The notes: generated from the sequence alone by a model not told the origin. 64,000 bases of DNA from Smithellaceae bacterium (GCA_028693285.1 JAQUVQ010000002.1:41626-105625); one strand, 5' to 3'. Positions 24,913-34,527 are shown, counted from the first letter of the stretch. Program-made: numbers and translations.

Positions 24913-27789
24913 TTACCTCCGAAATTCATCCGCGCTGCCCACGTACTTTTCCGGGTCAACGAACAGCGGGTAGTTCGGCATATCCGTATCCAGAGACAGC
25001 TCCACATGAATCATCGCGGCGGGATCAAAATATTCCTGGATTCCCTTGACCACGTTAAAACAGCCGCCCAGCATTTCCGAGGACATCCGGACGGGCGTCA
25101 TGTCTTGTTCCAGATAAAGTTTGCTCTCCGAGGAGATGCGCCACCGGCACCATGTTCTCTCCCAGAATTCCCGGGAAAGTCCGGTAACGGCCGCGCCAAC
25201 TTTCATGGCGTCGTTAAACACCACCAGATCCAGACCCCTTTTCTTCAGCTGTTCGGCAAAACGGTTTTGCGCCCGTTTATTCTGTGCTTCCTGCGTCTGC
25301 TGCTGAAGCTTTTGCCGGCAGTAGGTTTCCGGTTTTCCGCCCGTTTCAAAGCCCCACATATCCGCCCAGCGGGCAACCGTGCTCACGCAGTCGGTCATGC
25401 TCTTGAAATCATTGGAATTGTCGCCCGTATCTTTGCCGACGGCCGCAGCAGGCGGACGAGTGGGCAATAATACGATATTGGCCTGGGCCAGCGTGCTTTT
25501 CGCGTCCAGCTGGGCCAGCGCCAAATCATCCAGAACAATCCGGACATGATCAACTCTGCTGCCGGACAATAATGTGGCCACGAAAGCGTCGCCGTCTTTG
25601 GTAAATTGCGTGGCCGTTTCCGACGCCCCGGCAATTCCGGCTGTCTTCCATAAGGCTTTGTACTTGCTCATGTCTCCTGCGCCGCTCGCGGAGAGCTTGT
25701 AGAGCGTTTTCCCGTTTTGCAATGTGGAAGATAAGATCAGGCGGTTGACATTGACCCAGATGGTGTTGGAGATCAGCTTGGCCTGAGCCGTTTCCAGCAT
25801 TTTGTAATTTTCTTTTGGATCGCTGATGTTGGCATAGCCGCTGATTTTCGCGCTGATTTCGGTTTCCATAGGATATACGGACTGGCTTGTCAAACGCCCG
25901 CCCGTCGTTACGGCGGCGGCGCCGGGATTGGTGGATTTAAATTCAATCTGCACGGGAACTTTCACATCGCCAAGCGCCAGCGGATCTTTGACGTTCCGAA
26001 GATGCAAAAACGGCATCAGGCGAACATCGGCGGCCAGATGATTGGGGTAAAACAGGTCAATTTCATCCATTTCCCGGGGTGTCCGGTTACCGTAACGAAC
26101 CAGAAGCTTCAGCTTTTCGGCCACGGGCATCGCCAGCTTTGCCGATCCCCGGAAGGAGAAAACATCCTGCCGCGGCGGAGGAGACAAAATCTGCAGCATC
26201 CTCAACAGATCCTTCTTTTGCGGATTGCTTCCGATGATCGGCAGATAACTTGCACTGGCGGAAAAATCGACTTTTTTGCCCACTCCCTCCGGCCATTTGT
26301 CCAACACATCCACAATCAGTGTATTGACGGCCGACCAGACATTGCCTTCTTTTTTAAAGTAGGTGCGGGATTCTTTCCATTTTGCCGGTCCGGCGGAACT
26401 CCAGTTAACTGTATAGTCTCCACCCATGTCGGCTTCTCCCTGAACCATCAGTTTTACGGAATATTCTCCGCCCTGTGCCAGTTCTCCATCACGCATTTCG
26501 GGCGCAGGCTCAACGGCTGCGGAATTGACCGTGAAACGGTGTTGAACCATCCGCTTTTCTGTTTCCAGCTTGCCCAGATTCCAGGCAATGACACTTGCGC
26601 CAGTGCCGCCCGCATACTGGAGAAATCCTTTTCCGTCAGGCAGAATCGGGCCTGGTGACTTGACGTCCGTATGCACGGTGACGGGAAAGTCGGATATTTC
26701 AAATGGTTTTTCCTTCTCCTGACCTGTGTCGATAACTAAAATGGGACTGATTCGGCCAATCGCATAAGGATCGGCCCAAATATCGAGCATGAACCGTTCA
26801 GGCGCAGAGGTGGAAAGGCTTTTAGTGCTGGCAATGACGCCGTTGTAACTTTGGTTGACGGGAATAAAATAGTCCAGGAAAGGCGCTTTGGCCCCCGGAA
26901 GATTAAAGTCGAGGCCCGGAATGCCGAAATCCTTGAATTTGATGGACTGAAATTGGATGGTTCTTGTAAAATCCCGGCCTGCATTGACATAGTCCGTCCA
27001 TTCATTTCGGCCCTGGCAAAGCTCGGGGTTGATTCCCTGCAATCCGCCCTTTCCGGAAATCGTCACTGCCGGCAGGCCGGGCGAAGAAAATGCAACCGTT
27101 CCGGAATCCAGAACCGTTGCGCCGCCCGCCGCGCTCACCAGCACGCCCAGCTTGCCCCGCACATCGGCAGGCACGCTAAAGACATTGGCTTCGCCGCCGG
27201 ATACAGCACGCCGCATGACGCCGCAAAAATTACTGACCAGAGAAAATTTATCCTGCAAGATGGAAAAACCGATTTTGGGCGAAAAACCAATGTCGGTGGG
27301 AGGAATCCTGTTTTTAAGATTGAGGAGCGCGGCTGTTTCTGAGTCTGCCGCCACATAGCCCGGATAGGCTTTCTCAAAATAGGAGATCCCTCCCAGAACC
27401 GGTGTGTATCTAGGGTTGCGCAAATCGCTGAGAGCGTCCGCGCTCAGTTGCGGCAGCTTTTCTTCCGGGTAGGCAACGTTGAAACGCAGCGTTTTGGGTT
27501 TTGGCAGCTTGCCTGCAATTTCCTGCGTATTGCCACCCCTGGAGATGGACTCCAAAAGCAGGGAGCCGCAGTTCTTTTCATAAGTCTGCTCTAAATTTCT
27601 TAATGATTCTATGGTATTATGAAGGTTTTCCGCGATAAACGAGGCGGGCTGGGAAATCGTCAACTGCTCAGCCTTTTTTCCCTTTTCCGGATCTTTGGCC
27701 AAAACCTGGTTTCCGAAGCCTTGCAGCAGCAAAAAGGTCCAAAGCACAAGCGCGGGCAGGATCACGAAATAAAATTTACCTCTGAACAT
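24913..27789 (-). CDS. Large exported Ig-like repeat protein (cassette 2, protein C)
   Basis: 958 aa from ATG 27789, supported by GAGGAGA at good spacing; ATG 27804 is the alternative. A signal peptide (FVILPALVLWTFLLLQGFGNQVLA) precedes a short helical part and then a long beta-rich region. Segments QGEADMGGDYTVNW (~453) and SGAGDMSKYKALW (~706) repeat the motif of the cassette 1 paralog. A helical Gln/Lys-rich part precedes the C-terminal domain containing TWCRWRISSESKL, mirrored by MHCRWRLDQGGSL in the paralog. Length, repeat positions and gene order match, so the pair arose by cassette duplication. Likely a structural surface protein (inference). Confidence 0.65.
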   Translation of the reverse strand: MFRGKFYFVILPALVLWTFLLLQGFGNQVLAKDPEKGKKAEQLTISQPASFIAENLHNTIESLRNLEQTYEKNCGSLLLESISRGGNTQEIAGKLPKPKTLRFNVAYPEEKLPQLSADALSDLRNPRYTPVLGGISYFEKAYPGYVAADSETAALLNLKNRIPPTDIGFSPKIGFSILQDKFSLVSNFCGVMRRAVSGGEANVFSVPADVRGKLGVLVSAAGGATVLDSGTVAFSSPGLPAVTISGKGGLQGINPELCQGRNEWTDYVNAGRDFTRTIQFQSIKFKDFGIPGLDFNLPGAKAPFLDYFIPVNQSYNGVIASTKSLSTSAPERFMLDIWADPYAIGRISPILVIDTGQEKEKPFEISDFPVTVHTDVKSPGPILPDGKGFLQYAGGTGASVIAWNLGKLETEKRMVQHRFTVNSAAVEPAPEMRDGELAQGGEYSVKLMVQGEADMGGDYTVNWSSAGPAKWKESRTYFKKEGNVWSAVNTLIVDVLDKWPEGVGKKVDFSASASYLPIIGSNPQKKDLLRMLQILSPPPRQDVFSFRGSAKLAMPVAEKLKLLVRYGNRTPREMDEIDLFYPNHLAADVRLMPFLHLRNVKDPLALGDVKVPVQIEFKSTNPGAAAVTTGGRLTSQSVYPMETEISAKISGYANISDPKENYKMLETAQAKLISNTIWVNVNRLILSSTLQNGKTLYKLSASGAGDMSKYKALWKTAGIAGASETATQFTKDGDAFVATLLSGSRVDHVRIVLDDLALAQLDAKSTLAQANIVLLPTRPPAAAVGKDTGDNSNDFKSMTDCVSTVARWADMWGFETGGKPETYCRQKLQQQTQEAQNKRAQNRFAEQLKKRGLDLVVFNDAMKVGAAVTGLSREFWERTWCRWRISSESKLYLEQDMTPVRMSSEMLGGCFNVVKGIQEYFDPAAMIHVELSLDTDMPNYPLFVDPEKYVGSADEFRR

Positions 27790-27808
27790 GCTTTGTCTCC
27801 TCATCGAC

Positions 27809-30553
27809 CTAATGATTCAGATTGGCGCAGGGATTGCCCATTTTCTTAAGCTTTTCCGGATCTTCGCCGGCAATCAGCAGCTTTCTGTATTTCACGCATT
27901 CCGCACAGTCGGACAGTCTGGAGGCTGCATTGGTCATCAAAGTGTATCCTGCCGCCTGTTCCAGTGACTCAGCTATTTCCGCGGCTTCCGGAACCGGGGA
28001 AGCCTTCTTCCTTGCTTTTATTGCGTCCTCGGCCGGAGCGGCTAAAACGGCATCAGCCGTTTTCCCTTGCAGGGACACTGCCAGTTCCTGATCAGTCATT
28101 TTAGCAATGTTTCCCGTGTTGATGCGAATGTCTCCCGCCGCCATGCCGATGCTGTCCGAGCTTTCAATGCCCATGGCTTTTATATCGACCAGCGGCTTTT
28201 CATAAGCGCCGAGAATCTTTTCCCGTATTTCCGCCTGCTCCAAAAAAGTTTTTCCTTCCATGGTTTTGCCCAGTTCGTTGACCCGAATCTGCATGGCCCG
28301 GGCGTTTTTGGCCAGCTCTTCCGCAGTGTTTCCTGTAACTTTCACGATGTTGCCCGTATCAAACACCACCACGCGCCAGCGATCTTCACCCGGCAGTTTT
28401 TCAAAGGCAAAATTGCCGCTGTGATTGTCCACCCAGGCAAATCCCTTGCTGTTGATGTCGCGCAAACCCTGTTCATAGGCCATTTTTTGCCCTTCGGTTA
28501 AAATTCCTCCCTGTTTTTTTATTGTTGTCGCCGCGTCTTCCGCCACTCTTTCCACTACTTCAATTTTTTTTGCTTTTTCGATGCCCAATTCGTCGCCCGG
28601 TGTGGTGTAAACAGCTTCTCGTTTAGCTACGCGAAGCGAGTCGCTTTTAACGTCTTTTTCCAGAGCCTGTCGGCCAAAATCATCAAGTTTGGCGGCAGCA
28701 ACGGCTTTTTTGTCCAGCACGGTTTGTCTGATAATCCGCGAATCATTGGTCGCGTCGATAAACGCCGTGCTGGTGGAACCTTTTCCCAGTTGCTCACCCA
28801 GAGTTAGAGAAACATTTTGTCCCTCCGCTGTTGAGACCTGAACCGTCGCTTTGGCCTTTGTCGGCTGGCCGGCAAAAGGTTTAACCACCGGTTCATTGAC
28901 AACTTTCTTTTGCAATATTTCCAGCTTACCGTTGACGTCTTTTTGTCCTTCAATAATTTTTTCCAGACTTTTGGTTTTTGCTTCCACTTGCGCGGTCAGG
29001 GCGGGATTTTGCGCTTTCAGGGCTTTGAGCTGATTGGCCAGAGACTCGAATTTGCCGCCCGCAACACCGGCTTTGGCCAGCGACACCGCTTGCCCCGTTT
29101 TGGCGATAACCGCGTCCGCCTTCCAGAGCATGGCGATTTCGCCGGTAACTTTGGCCATTTCCTTCAGGCCAACATTTACCTGCCGGGCCGATTCAATTTG
29201 CTCCAGCATCTTTTCCAGTTTTTTTTGGGGCGGGTCACCCGGATTGGCGGTAAAACGATCAGAATCAACGGCGCGGAGCGCCAACTGTGAACCGAGGTTG
29301 CCCAGTTTATCGGCGGATGATTCCAGGGCTGTGCCAATGGCTTCTCCAATGCCGCCTTCCGCCTTGATTTTGTACAGGTAGCCGCGGTCGAGAACTTTAT
29401 CGCCGAATTCGATCACCGCCTTGGCGCCGTTGACAGTGCTGTCGATGGGATGAGAAGCGATATCGATCATCGCGTCGCCCAGGGGCGCGGTTGCCTCCAC
29501 AATGTGAAAGGCGGCGTCAAATGCGAAAGACAAAGTTTCATCGACAAAGTCAATGCCCAGTTCAATCGTGTCTCTTTCCTGTTTTTCCAGCTCCAGCTTG
29601 AGGATTTCTTCCACGAACGCCCGCGCTTTGTCTCCGTCGCGCTTCAGATGAAGCTGGAACGGACAATCGGGAATATTGGTCCTGGCCAGCACGGGCAGAT
29701 TGGTCGGTTGCAGAAACTGAAGACCCATTCCCGGCAGGCCTTCCACGGTGTCCTTCTTTCCCTTGATAAACAGCTTTTCCGTTCCATCAATATATGTGTA
29801 GGAGGAGGAGGCGGGCGCCATTTTCCCCAGGCAGTGTTCGTAGTCGCCGCTGTAGGCGGCTTTGCTGAGCTGATCTGCATTGTTGAAATAGCCGGCTTTG
29901 GCTTTCGCCATTTTCTCACTCAGAGATGCCAGATCTTTATTGGCCAAATCCAGATCGCTTTTGATAAACTCGTCGTATTTCTTTTTGTGCTCATTCCATT
30001 TGCTCTTGATGTCGTTCAGTTTTTTGCTGAGTTCGGCTTTGCCGGCCTCATTTTTTTCCGGATTGCCGAAATAGAAATAGGATTTCGCATCGGGGGCAAA
30101 GGCAAATTCCGAGTTGCTGATCTGGATGCCGGCCCTTCTTTGCTTGTCGGACCAGGGCGGCGTGCCGTCGATCAAAAGTCCAGTCTCCCGCGCTTCGTTT
30201 TTTAATGAAACAAAAAGGTTATAAAACTGACCCGGTTCTGCTTTGGCATTGGCGTCGGGCGAGACCACGAAATCTTTCAGGATGCCCCACTGTTTTTGAT
30301 TGTAAAGTTCATAGATGGAAAGCCGTTGGTTTTCACTGCTGTAATAGGACTGCCAGTGATCGATCAGGCCATCCATCAAAGATTGCACGTCCTGGCAGGA
30401 CCTTTTGATTTTCTTGTCAATATCGTTGATCTGGATTTTGAGGTTTGCGCAGTCCGTTTTTTCTCCTTCCTGATTTGCGGCCGGAGAAATCCCCGCAAAA
30501 AAGGAAAAGAAAACCAAAAACAGGATCATCAATCCGGCAAATTTGTTTTTCAT
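27809..30553 (-). CDS. Exported protein with protein-kinase-like core (cassette 2, protein B)
   Basis: 914 aa from ATG 30553, with signal peptide (GLMILFLVFFSFFAGISPAA). The N-terminal ~320 aa are helical with conserved YEHCLG and EGLPGMGL. Then come a Val/Ala-rich helical region and a coiled coil (~500-560). The kinase-like core is clearer than in the paralog: LGEQLGKGSTSTAF (Gly-rich loop), FAWVDNHSGNFAF (Asp708-x4-Asn713) and VVVFDTGNI (Mg-site Asp ~731). The beta3 Lys position is unclear (RIIRQ). No Shine-Dalgarno of note; 64 nt separate it from gene A. The retained loop and metal residues favour an active transferase of the kinase fold acting outside the cytoplasm, which is unproven. Confidence 0.62.
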   Translation of the reverse strand: MKNKFAGLMILFLVFFSFFAGISPAANQEGEKTDCANLKIQINDIDKKIKRSCQDVQSLMDGLIDHWQSYYSSENQRLSIYELYNQKQWGILKDFVVSPDANAKAEPGQFYNLFVSLKNEARETGLLIDGTPPWSDKQRRAGIQISNSEFAFAPDAKSYFYFGNPEKNEAGKAELSKKLNDIKSKWNEHKKKYDEFIKSDLDLANKDLASLSEKMAKAKAGYFNNADQLSKAAYSGDYEHCLGKMAPASSSYTYIDGTEKLFIKGKKDTVEGLPGMGLQFLQPTNLPVLARTNIPDCPFQLHLKRDGDKARAFVEEILKLELEKQERDTIELGIDFVDETLSFAFDAAFHIVEATAPLGDAMIDIASHPIDSTVNGAKAVIEFGDKVLDRGYLYKIKAEGGIGEAIGTALESSADKLGNLGSQLALRAVDSDRFTANPGDPPQKKLEKMLEQIESARQVNVGLKEMAKVTGEIAMLWKADAVIAKTGQAVSLAKAGVAGGKFESLANQLKALKAQNPALTAQVEAKTKSLEKIIEGQKDVNGKLEILQKKVVNEPVVKPFAGQPTKAKATVQVSTAEGQNVSLTLGEQLGKGSTSTAFIDATNDSRIIRQTVLDKKAVAAAKLDDFGRQALEKDVKSDSLRVAKREAVYTTPGDELGIEKAKKIEVVERVAEDAATTIKKQGGILTEGQKMAYEQGLRDINSKGFAWVDNHSGNFAFEKLPGEDRWRVVVFDTGNIVKVTGNTAEELAKNARAMQIRVNELGKTMEGKTFLEQAEIREKILGAYEKPLVDIKAMGIESSDSIGMAAGDIRINTGNIAKMTDQELAVSLQGKTADAVLAAPAEDAIKARKKASPVPEAAEIAESLEQAAGYTLMTNAASRLSDCAECVKYRKLLIAGEDPEKLKKMGNPCANLNH

Positions 30554-30617
30554 GCTTCGCACTTTCGCTTTTTCGGGAAAAAACTAACGTTTGATATTAT
30601 TCACAATGAGATGCTGC

Positions 30618-31370
30618 TTAACGCTTCCGGTATTTTTCCACGTCGCGTCTGAGCTTTTGATACTCATCAAAAAGCGCGATCGCTGTCTGATAAGCCTGCG
30701 TCTGGTTTGAGACAAACACATCCAGATCGGATTTTGTATAACAGTTGACGATGACATAGGTTTCATCGTTGTCCATCACCTGTTCCAGGGTTGTTTCATA
30801 ACCCACGAACTTCGCGGAGGTATCGGCCAGGCGGTTGACGCCATTGGCTGCTGCTTTCTGAAAGTCTTCAATCTCCTTATGAAATTTTTGAATGTAGTAC
30901 CGGTCGATTTCTTCCATGCTGCGGGCGGAAATCGTTCTGTGTGCCTGATAATCGGTCAGGGTCAGATCAACGGCGGCCGTCCGGGACAAAATTGATTCGC
31001 TGAGGCGGGACGCGTTTTCCGAAAGCTGATTGGAATTCAGCCCCTGCTGCCTGCTTTCCTCCATAAGCAAACCTAGGGATTGAATGCCTTCCCGCAGAAG
31101 TTGGTTTTTGTCGACCAGTTCTTCGGAAATCAGGTTGGCGGTGCGGATGTCGTGAATGATTTGCGGAGCAAGGTTGTCGCCGCAGGCCCATCCTTCTACA
31201 GCAAACTGCCGAAAGGAACGATGGGGATAAGAACCGCTGGCCGATTCTTTCGGCGCGGTGATTTTTATGATGTCTGGCGAAAGGTTTTCACAAAAGGCGG
31301 CATGCGGAAAGGCAAAAGAAGCTAAAATCAGGACTCCTGCCATGACTTCCGCAACTTTATTTATTTTCAT
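30618..31370 (-). CDS. Small exported protein with EGWACG motif (cassette 2, protein A)
   Basis: 250 aa from ATG 31370, which GGAG precedes by about 5 nt. A signal peptide (VMAGVLILASFAFPHAAFC) is followed by FAVEGWACG and a long helical body (LISEELVDKNQLLREGIQ). VIVNCYTKSDLDVF lies near the end; the Cys pair and flanking residues match the paralog at 18762. First gene of cassette 2, directly downstream of a near-consensus promoter, so it starts the transcript. The mostly helical, disulfide-bearing exported design suggests a partner or chaperone-like role, but nothing specific can be said. Confidence 0.62.
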   Translation of the reverse strand: MKINKVAEVMAGVLILASFAFPHAAFCENLSPDIIKITAPKESASGSYPHRSFRQFAVEGWACGDNLAPQIIHDIRTANLISEELVDKNQLLREGIQSLGLLMEESRQQGLNSNQLSENASRLSESILSRTAAVDLTLTDYQAHRTISARSMEEIDRYYIQKFHKEIEDFQKAAANGVNRLADTSAKFVGYETTLEQVMDNDETYVIVNCYTKSDLDVFVSNQTQAYQTAIALFDEYQKLRRDVEKYRKR

Positions 31371-31406
31371 GTTTACTCCGCCCAGGAAACATGATTTTTG
31401 ATTTGC

Positions 31407-31435
31407 ATTATAGTCTTGCCATCTGCGCAATTCAA
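31407..31435 (-). promoter_or_regulatory. Near-consensus sigma70 promoter of cassette 2
   Basis: Minus strand TTGAAT (31435-31430), 17-bp spacer, TATAAT (31412-31407), about 37 nt before the ATG at 31370. Strong match, suggesting substantial expression. Confidence 0.8.
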
Positions 31436-31526
31436 GAAAATATTAAATACAGAATGACTTTTTTGGCCTCCGCTCAAAATTAACATCAAACTCTTGTCAA
31501 GTCCGGCCTTTTTGACGGATGCATTG

Positions 31527-34088
31527 TCAACCGTTCCGGGCTTTTGTCTTTCTGGTCGGAACGGCGTTCCAGGGGTCGTCGGGCCAGGGATGCCTGGGGT
31601 AGCGGCCCTTCAGCTCTTTTTTCACCTGCGGATAACCGGTGTTCCAGAATTGTTTCAGATCCCGGGTTATCGAAACGGGCCTTCGGGCGGGCGAAAGAAG
31701 TTGGAGAAGCAATTTAATTCTTCCGCCGGCAATAACCGGGGTGTCGGCAAGACCGAACATCTCCTGGAGTTTGACGGCCAAAACCGGGATGTCCCCGGAA
31801 ACATAATCAATCGGGATGTTATGGCCGCTGGGGGCGGCGATGGTTACGGGGGCACGCTCAGCAAGAAGACGCCGCTCTTCCCACGTGAGCCTTTCCGTAA
31901 GCGCAGGCAGCATGTTCAGGTCGGCAAGCTGCTGGGCGTTGCGAATGCCGGAAAGCCGGGGCAAAAGCCAGTCCTGTGGCGCCGAAATAAGCGTTTCGGA
32001 AGAGATGTCCGGCCATTTTTCTTCGGGAAAGGTTTGTTGCATCAAGCGCACCCGGGCCTGAAACTGCAGGACCTCCGGGCTGAAGGCGATCATAACGGTC
32101 CTTGATCGGATGGCCTCGCAAAGGACTGAAGCGACTTCCTCCTTGGGTGGATTTACGGGTTTGGCCGAAAGGATGATCGTCCCTAAACGTTCTTCACGGG
32201 TGGCGATAATTCGTCCCTCCTGTTTGTCCCAAACGACTTGCCGCACAGTTTCAATCTGATCTTGCAGTGCCTCACGGATGAGCTCTTCCGTCAGCGGTTC
32301 AGCCATATGCACCATGCCTTCCGCCTTTTCGCCCTTGTCCACCACAACGGCAACCAAACAGGGACTCCCGCCCGGGGCAATTTTTGCTGACAGCCGAACG
32401 CCTCTTCCCTGCCGCAAAACATAACGGCTGTTGTCGTCTTCGCGACGCTTGGCGATGCGGTCGGGAAAGGCAAAAAGAAGCAGACGGGGAATCATGCCGC
32501 CGTTTTCAACGCCTGCGTCTTCAGAGGTCTTGCCCATCAAACGCCGGAGCTGCTGCGATGTCCTATCTACCGCACGCAAGGCAAAAGCGTCGGCCGTTTT
32601 CGGCAGCATCTTGTTTTGCCGCCATTGCCCGAGGAGACCGAGACGATCGCTTAGATCAAACCCGCCGGCTGAATGCGGAAAAGAGGACCGGGAATGACGG
32701 ATGATGTCCCGCTCGGACAGCAGCGCCGCCAGATCCGCTCCAAAGGACGGACAGTCCAAATCAGCCGCTCTCAAAAGCAGGCGGCCGAGGCGCGGATGAA
32801 GAGGCAGGCGCGCCATGGCCCGGCCTACGGGTGTAATCGAACCGTTTGCATCCAGGGCGCCAAGTTCTTTGAGCAATTCCTTTGCCGCGCGCCAGGCCGA
32901 AGGCGGCGGCACATCGAGCCAGGAAAGCAGAGCAGGATCTTTAACACCCCATGCGGCCAGATCCAGAACCAGCGATGACAGATCGGAAATGGCGATTTCC
33001 GGCGGGGCAAAGGGAATCAGGGACTGGAAGGTATGATAGCTATATAGTCGATAGCAAACGCCGGGACCCAGACGGCCGGCGCGGCCCTGACGCTGCCTGG
33101 CTGCGGCCTGTGAAACCGTGACGGTGACCAGACGGTTCATGCCGGTTCCCGGATCGTACTCAAGCCTGCGGGTCAATCCGCTGTCAATCACCGCACCGAC
33201 GCCCTGAATGGTCAGGCTGGTTTCCGCGATGTTTGTGGCCAGGACAATTTTTCGTGCAGAGGCTGGAAGGATCGCCCGTTCCTGTTCTTCAAAGGGCAAA
33301 TCGCCGTAGAGGGGATGAAGTGAAATGCCGCTTGCCGCTTTGCCATGAAGCGTTTCTGCGATGGCATCACCTACTGTGCGAATTTCCCCGGCGCCCGGAA
33401 GAAAGACGAGGATGTCGCCCGGCGTCTCCCTGAGCGCTCTTTGGACAACCTCGTCCACGCGCGCCGCAATGTGTTTATCCGGGTTGTCGCCGCAGTAGCG
33501 CTCTTCCACGTGGTAGGCCTTGCCCTCCGATGAAATAATGGCTGCCCCGTCCAGAAGGGCTGAAACCGGCCCGCCGTCGAGTGTGGCGGACATTACGAGG
33601 ATTTTGAGGTCTTCGCGCAGGGCGCGGCGAATATCGAGACAAAGAGCAAGCGCCAGGTCCGCCTGAAGGCTCCGCTCGTGGAACTCGTCAAAAATCACCA
33701 TGGCGACGCCCGCAAGATCAGGATTGGCCAGAATGCGCCGCGTCAGGATTCCCTCCGTCATCACTTCAATGCGGGTCTTCTTCGAGACCCGGCTGTCAAA
33801 GCGGATGGAATAACCCAGCGTTTGGCCAATCTCCTCGCCCAGTGTTCCGGCCATCCACCGGGCGGCCGAGACGGCGGCGATCCGCCGGGGTTCCAGCATG
33901 AGTATGCGTCCCTGTTCAGGTTCGATGATATCCAGAAGCGCCAGGGGAACCCGTGTGGTCTTGCCGGAACCGGGCGGAGCCTGAAGGACAACGGCGGGAT
34001 GTTTACGGATAGCCGTTTTCAATTCCGGAAGGATGTCGTCGATGGGGCAGGGTTTTAAAATTTGTCCGCTCTTGATGTTCTTTTGCAT
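31527..34088 (-). CDS. hrpB: ATP-dependent RNA helicase HrpB (DEAH/RHA family)
   Basis: 853 aa, normal for HrpB. Motif I is QAPPGSGKT at ~38, motif II is the family variant DEFH (~132), motif III is SATLDG, and the HrpB-type C-terminal region follows. A superfamily 2 RNA helicase thought to act in RNA processing or ribosome biology. The track's ORF runs to 34145, but a promoter lies across that stretch: TATACT ends 6 nt before the ATG at 34088, and no ribosome site precedes the ATG. The mRNA is therefore probably leaderless. Housekeeping-type gene lying between the two envelope loci and not obviously part of them. Confidence 0.93.
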   Translation of the reverse strand: MQKNIKSGQILKPCPIDDILPELKTAIRKHPAVVLQAPPGSGKTTRVPLALLDIIEPEQGRILMLEPRRIAAVSAARWMAGTLGEEIGQTLGYSIRFDSRVSKKTRIEVMTEGILTRRILANPDLAGVAMVIFDEFHERSLQADLALALCLDIRRALREDLKILVMSATLDGGPVSALLDGAAIISSEGKAYHVEERYCGDNPDKHIAARVDEVVQRALRETPGDILVFLPGAGEIRTVGDAIAETLHGKAASGISLHPLYGDLPFEEQERAILPASARKIVLATNIAETSLTIQGVGAVIDSGLTRRLEYDPGTGMNRLVTVTVSQAAARQRQGRAGRLGPGVCYRLYSYHTFQSLIPFAPPEIAISDLSSLVLDLAAWGVKDPALLSWLDVPPPSAWRAAKELLKELGALDANGSITPVGRAMARLPLHPRLGRLLLRAADLDCPSFGADLAALLSERDIIRHSRSSFPHSAGGFDLSDRLGLLGQWRQNKMLPKTADAFALRAVDRTSQQLRRLMGKTSEDAGVENGGMIPRLLLFAFPDRIAKRREDDNSRYVLRQGRGVRLSAKIAPGGSPCLVAVVVDKGEKAEGMVHMAEPLTEELIREALQDQIETVRQVVWDKQEGRIIATREERLGTIILSAKPVNPPKEEVASVLCEAIRSRTVMIAFSPEVLQFQARVRLMQQTFPEEKWPDISSETLISAPQDWLLPRLSGIRNAQQLADLNMLPALTERLTWEERRLLAERAPVTIAAPSGHNIPIDYVSGDIPVLAVKLQEMFGLADTPVIAGGRIKLLLQLLSPARRPVSITRDLKQFWNTGYPQVKKELKGRYPRHPWPDDPWNAVPTRKTKARNG

Positions 34089-34094
34089 GGCGGG

Positions 34095-34123
34095 AGTATA
34101 GGGAGGGCAGCCGATCCTGTCAA
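34095..34123 (-). promoter_or_regulatory. hrpB promoter adjacent to the start codon
   Basis: Minus strand TTGACA (34123-34118), 17-bp spacer, TATACT (34100-34095), then CCCGCC and ATG. Transcription would begin at or within a base or two of the start codon. Confidence 0.75.
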
Positions 34124-34190
34124 TGCAATCGTGCCTCATCACCATGGATTTGATTCCACTGATGAAAATAAAGGGATGATTCTGTTATTT

Positions 34191-34451
34191 TTACCAGATC
34201 GGCTGGTGGGCTTTCCTGCCGTAAACGCGTTCATGGGCTTTGCAGAAGGGGCAAAGCCCGCCTTCAATCTTTTTGACAAACCAGAACGCGGCGCCCTTTT
34301 GTTTTTTGCGGGCATGTCTGCACACGGGGCATTTCACGCAGACCAGCGCCATTTTGCGATCCCTGTCCGTGATTTTATTTTCCGCGGCTTTTACGGCCGC
34401 CTTTCCAGCGGTCCCTTTATTTTTCTTTGCGGTCGCTTTTCTTTTTGACAT
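34191..34451 (-). CDS. Small Lys-rich zinc-ribbon protein
   Basis: 86 aa. The N-terminal ~30 residues are Lys/Ala-rich and basic, followed by CPVC and CPFC pairs about 20 residues apart that could bind one zinc ion. The C-terminus is HERVYGRKAH. AGGA precedes the ATG at 34451 with good spacing. The basic tail plus zinc ribbon suggests nucleic-acid or ribosome binding, but no family is recognised. It sits between hrpB (same strand) and the divergent long envelope operon, with which its promoter overlaps at the -10 box. Confidence 0.7.
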   Translation of the reverse strand: MSKRKATAKKNKGTAGKAAVKAAENKITDRDRKMALVCVKCPVCRHARKKQKGAAFWFVKKIEGGLCPFCKAHERVYGRKAHQPIW

Positions 34452-34482
34452 TTACATCCTTCCTTGCTGTTGTCCCGGCGTT

Positions 34483-34510
34483 TTGGCGGGGCGATGATGT
34501 AAATTATAGA
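34483..34510 (+). promoter_or_regulatory. Candidate promoter of the plus-strand envelope operon, overlapping a divergent -10
   Basis: TTGGCG (34483-34488), 16-bp spacer, TATAGA (34505-34510). On the opposite strand TATAAT (34508-34503), with a weak TTATTG 18 bp away (34532-34527), faces the zinc-ribbon gene. The two -10 boxes overlap, so use of one should exclude the other. Confidence 0.5.
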
Positions 34511-34527
34511 AAACAATGGATAAAAGC

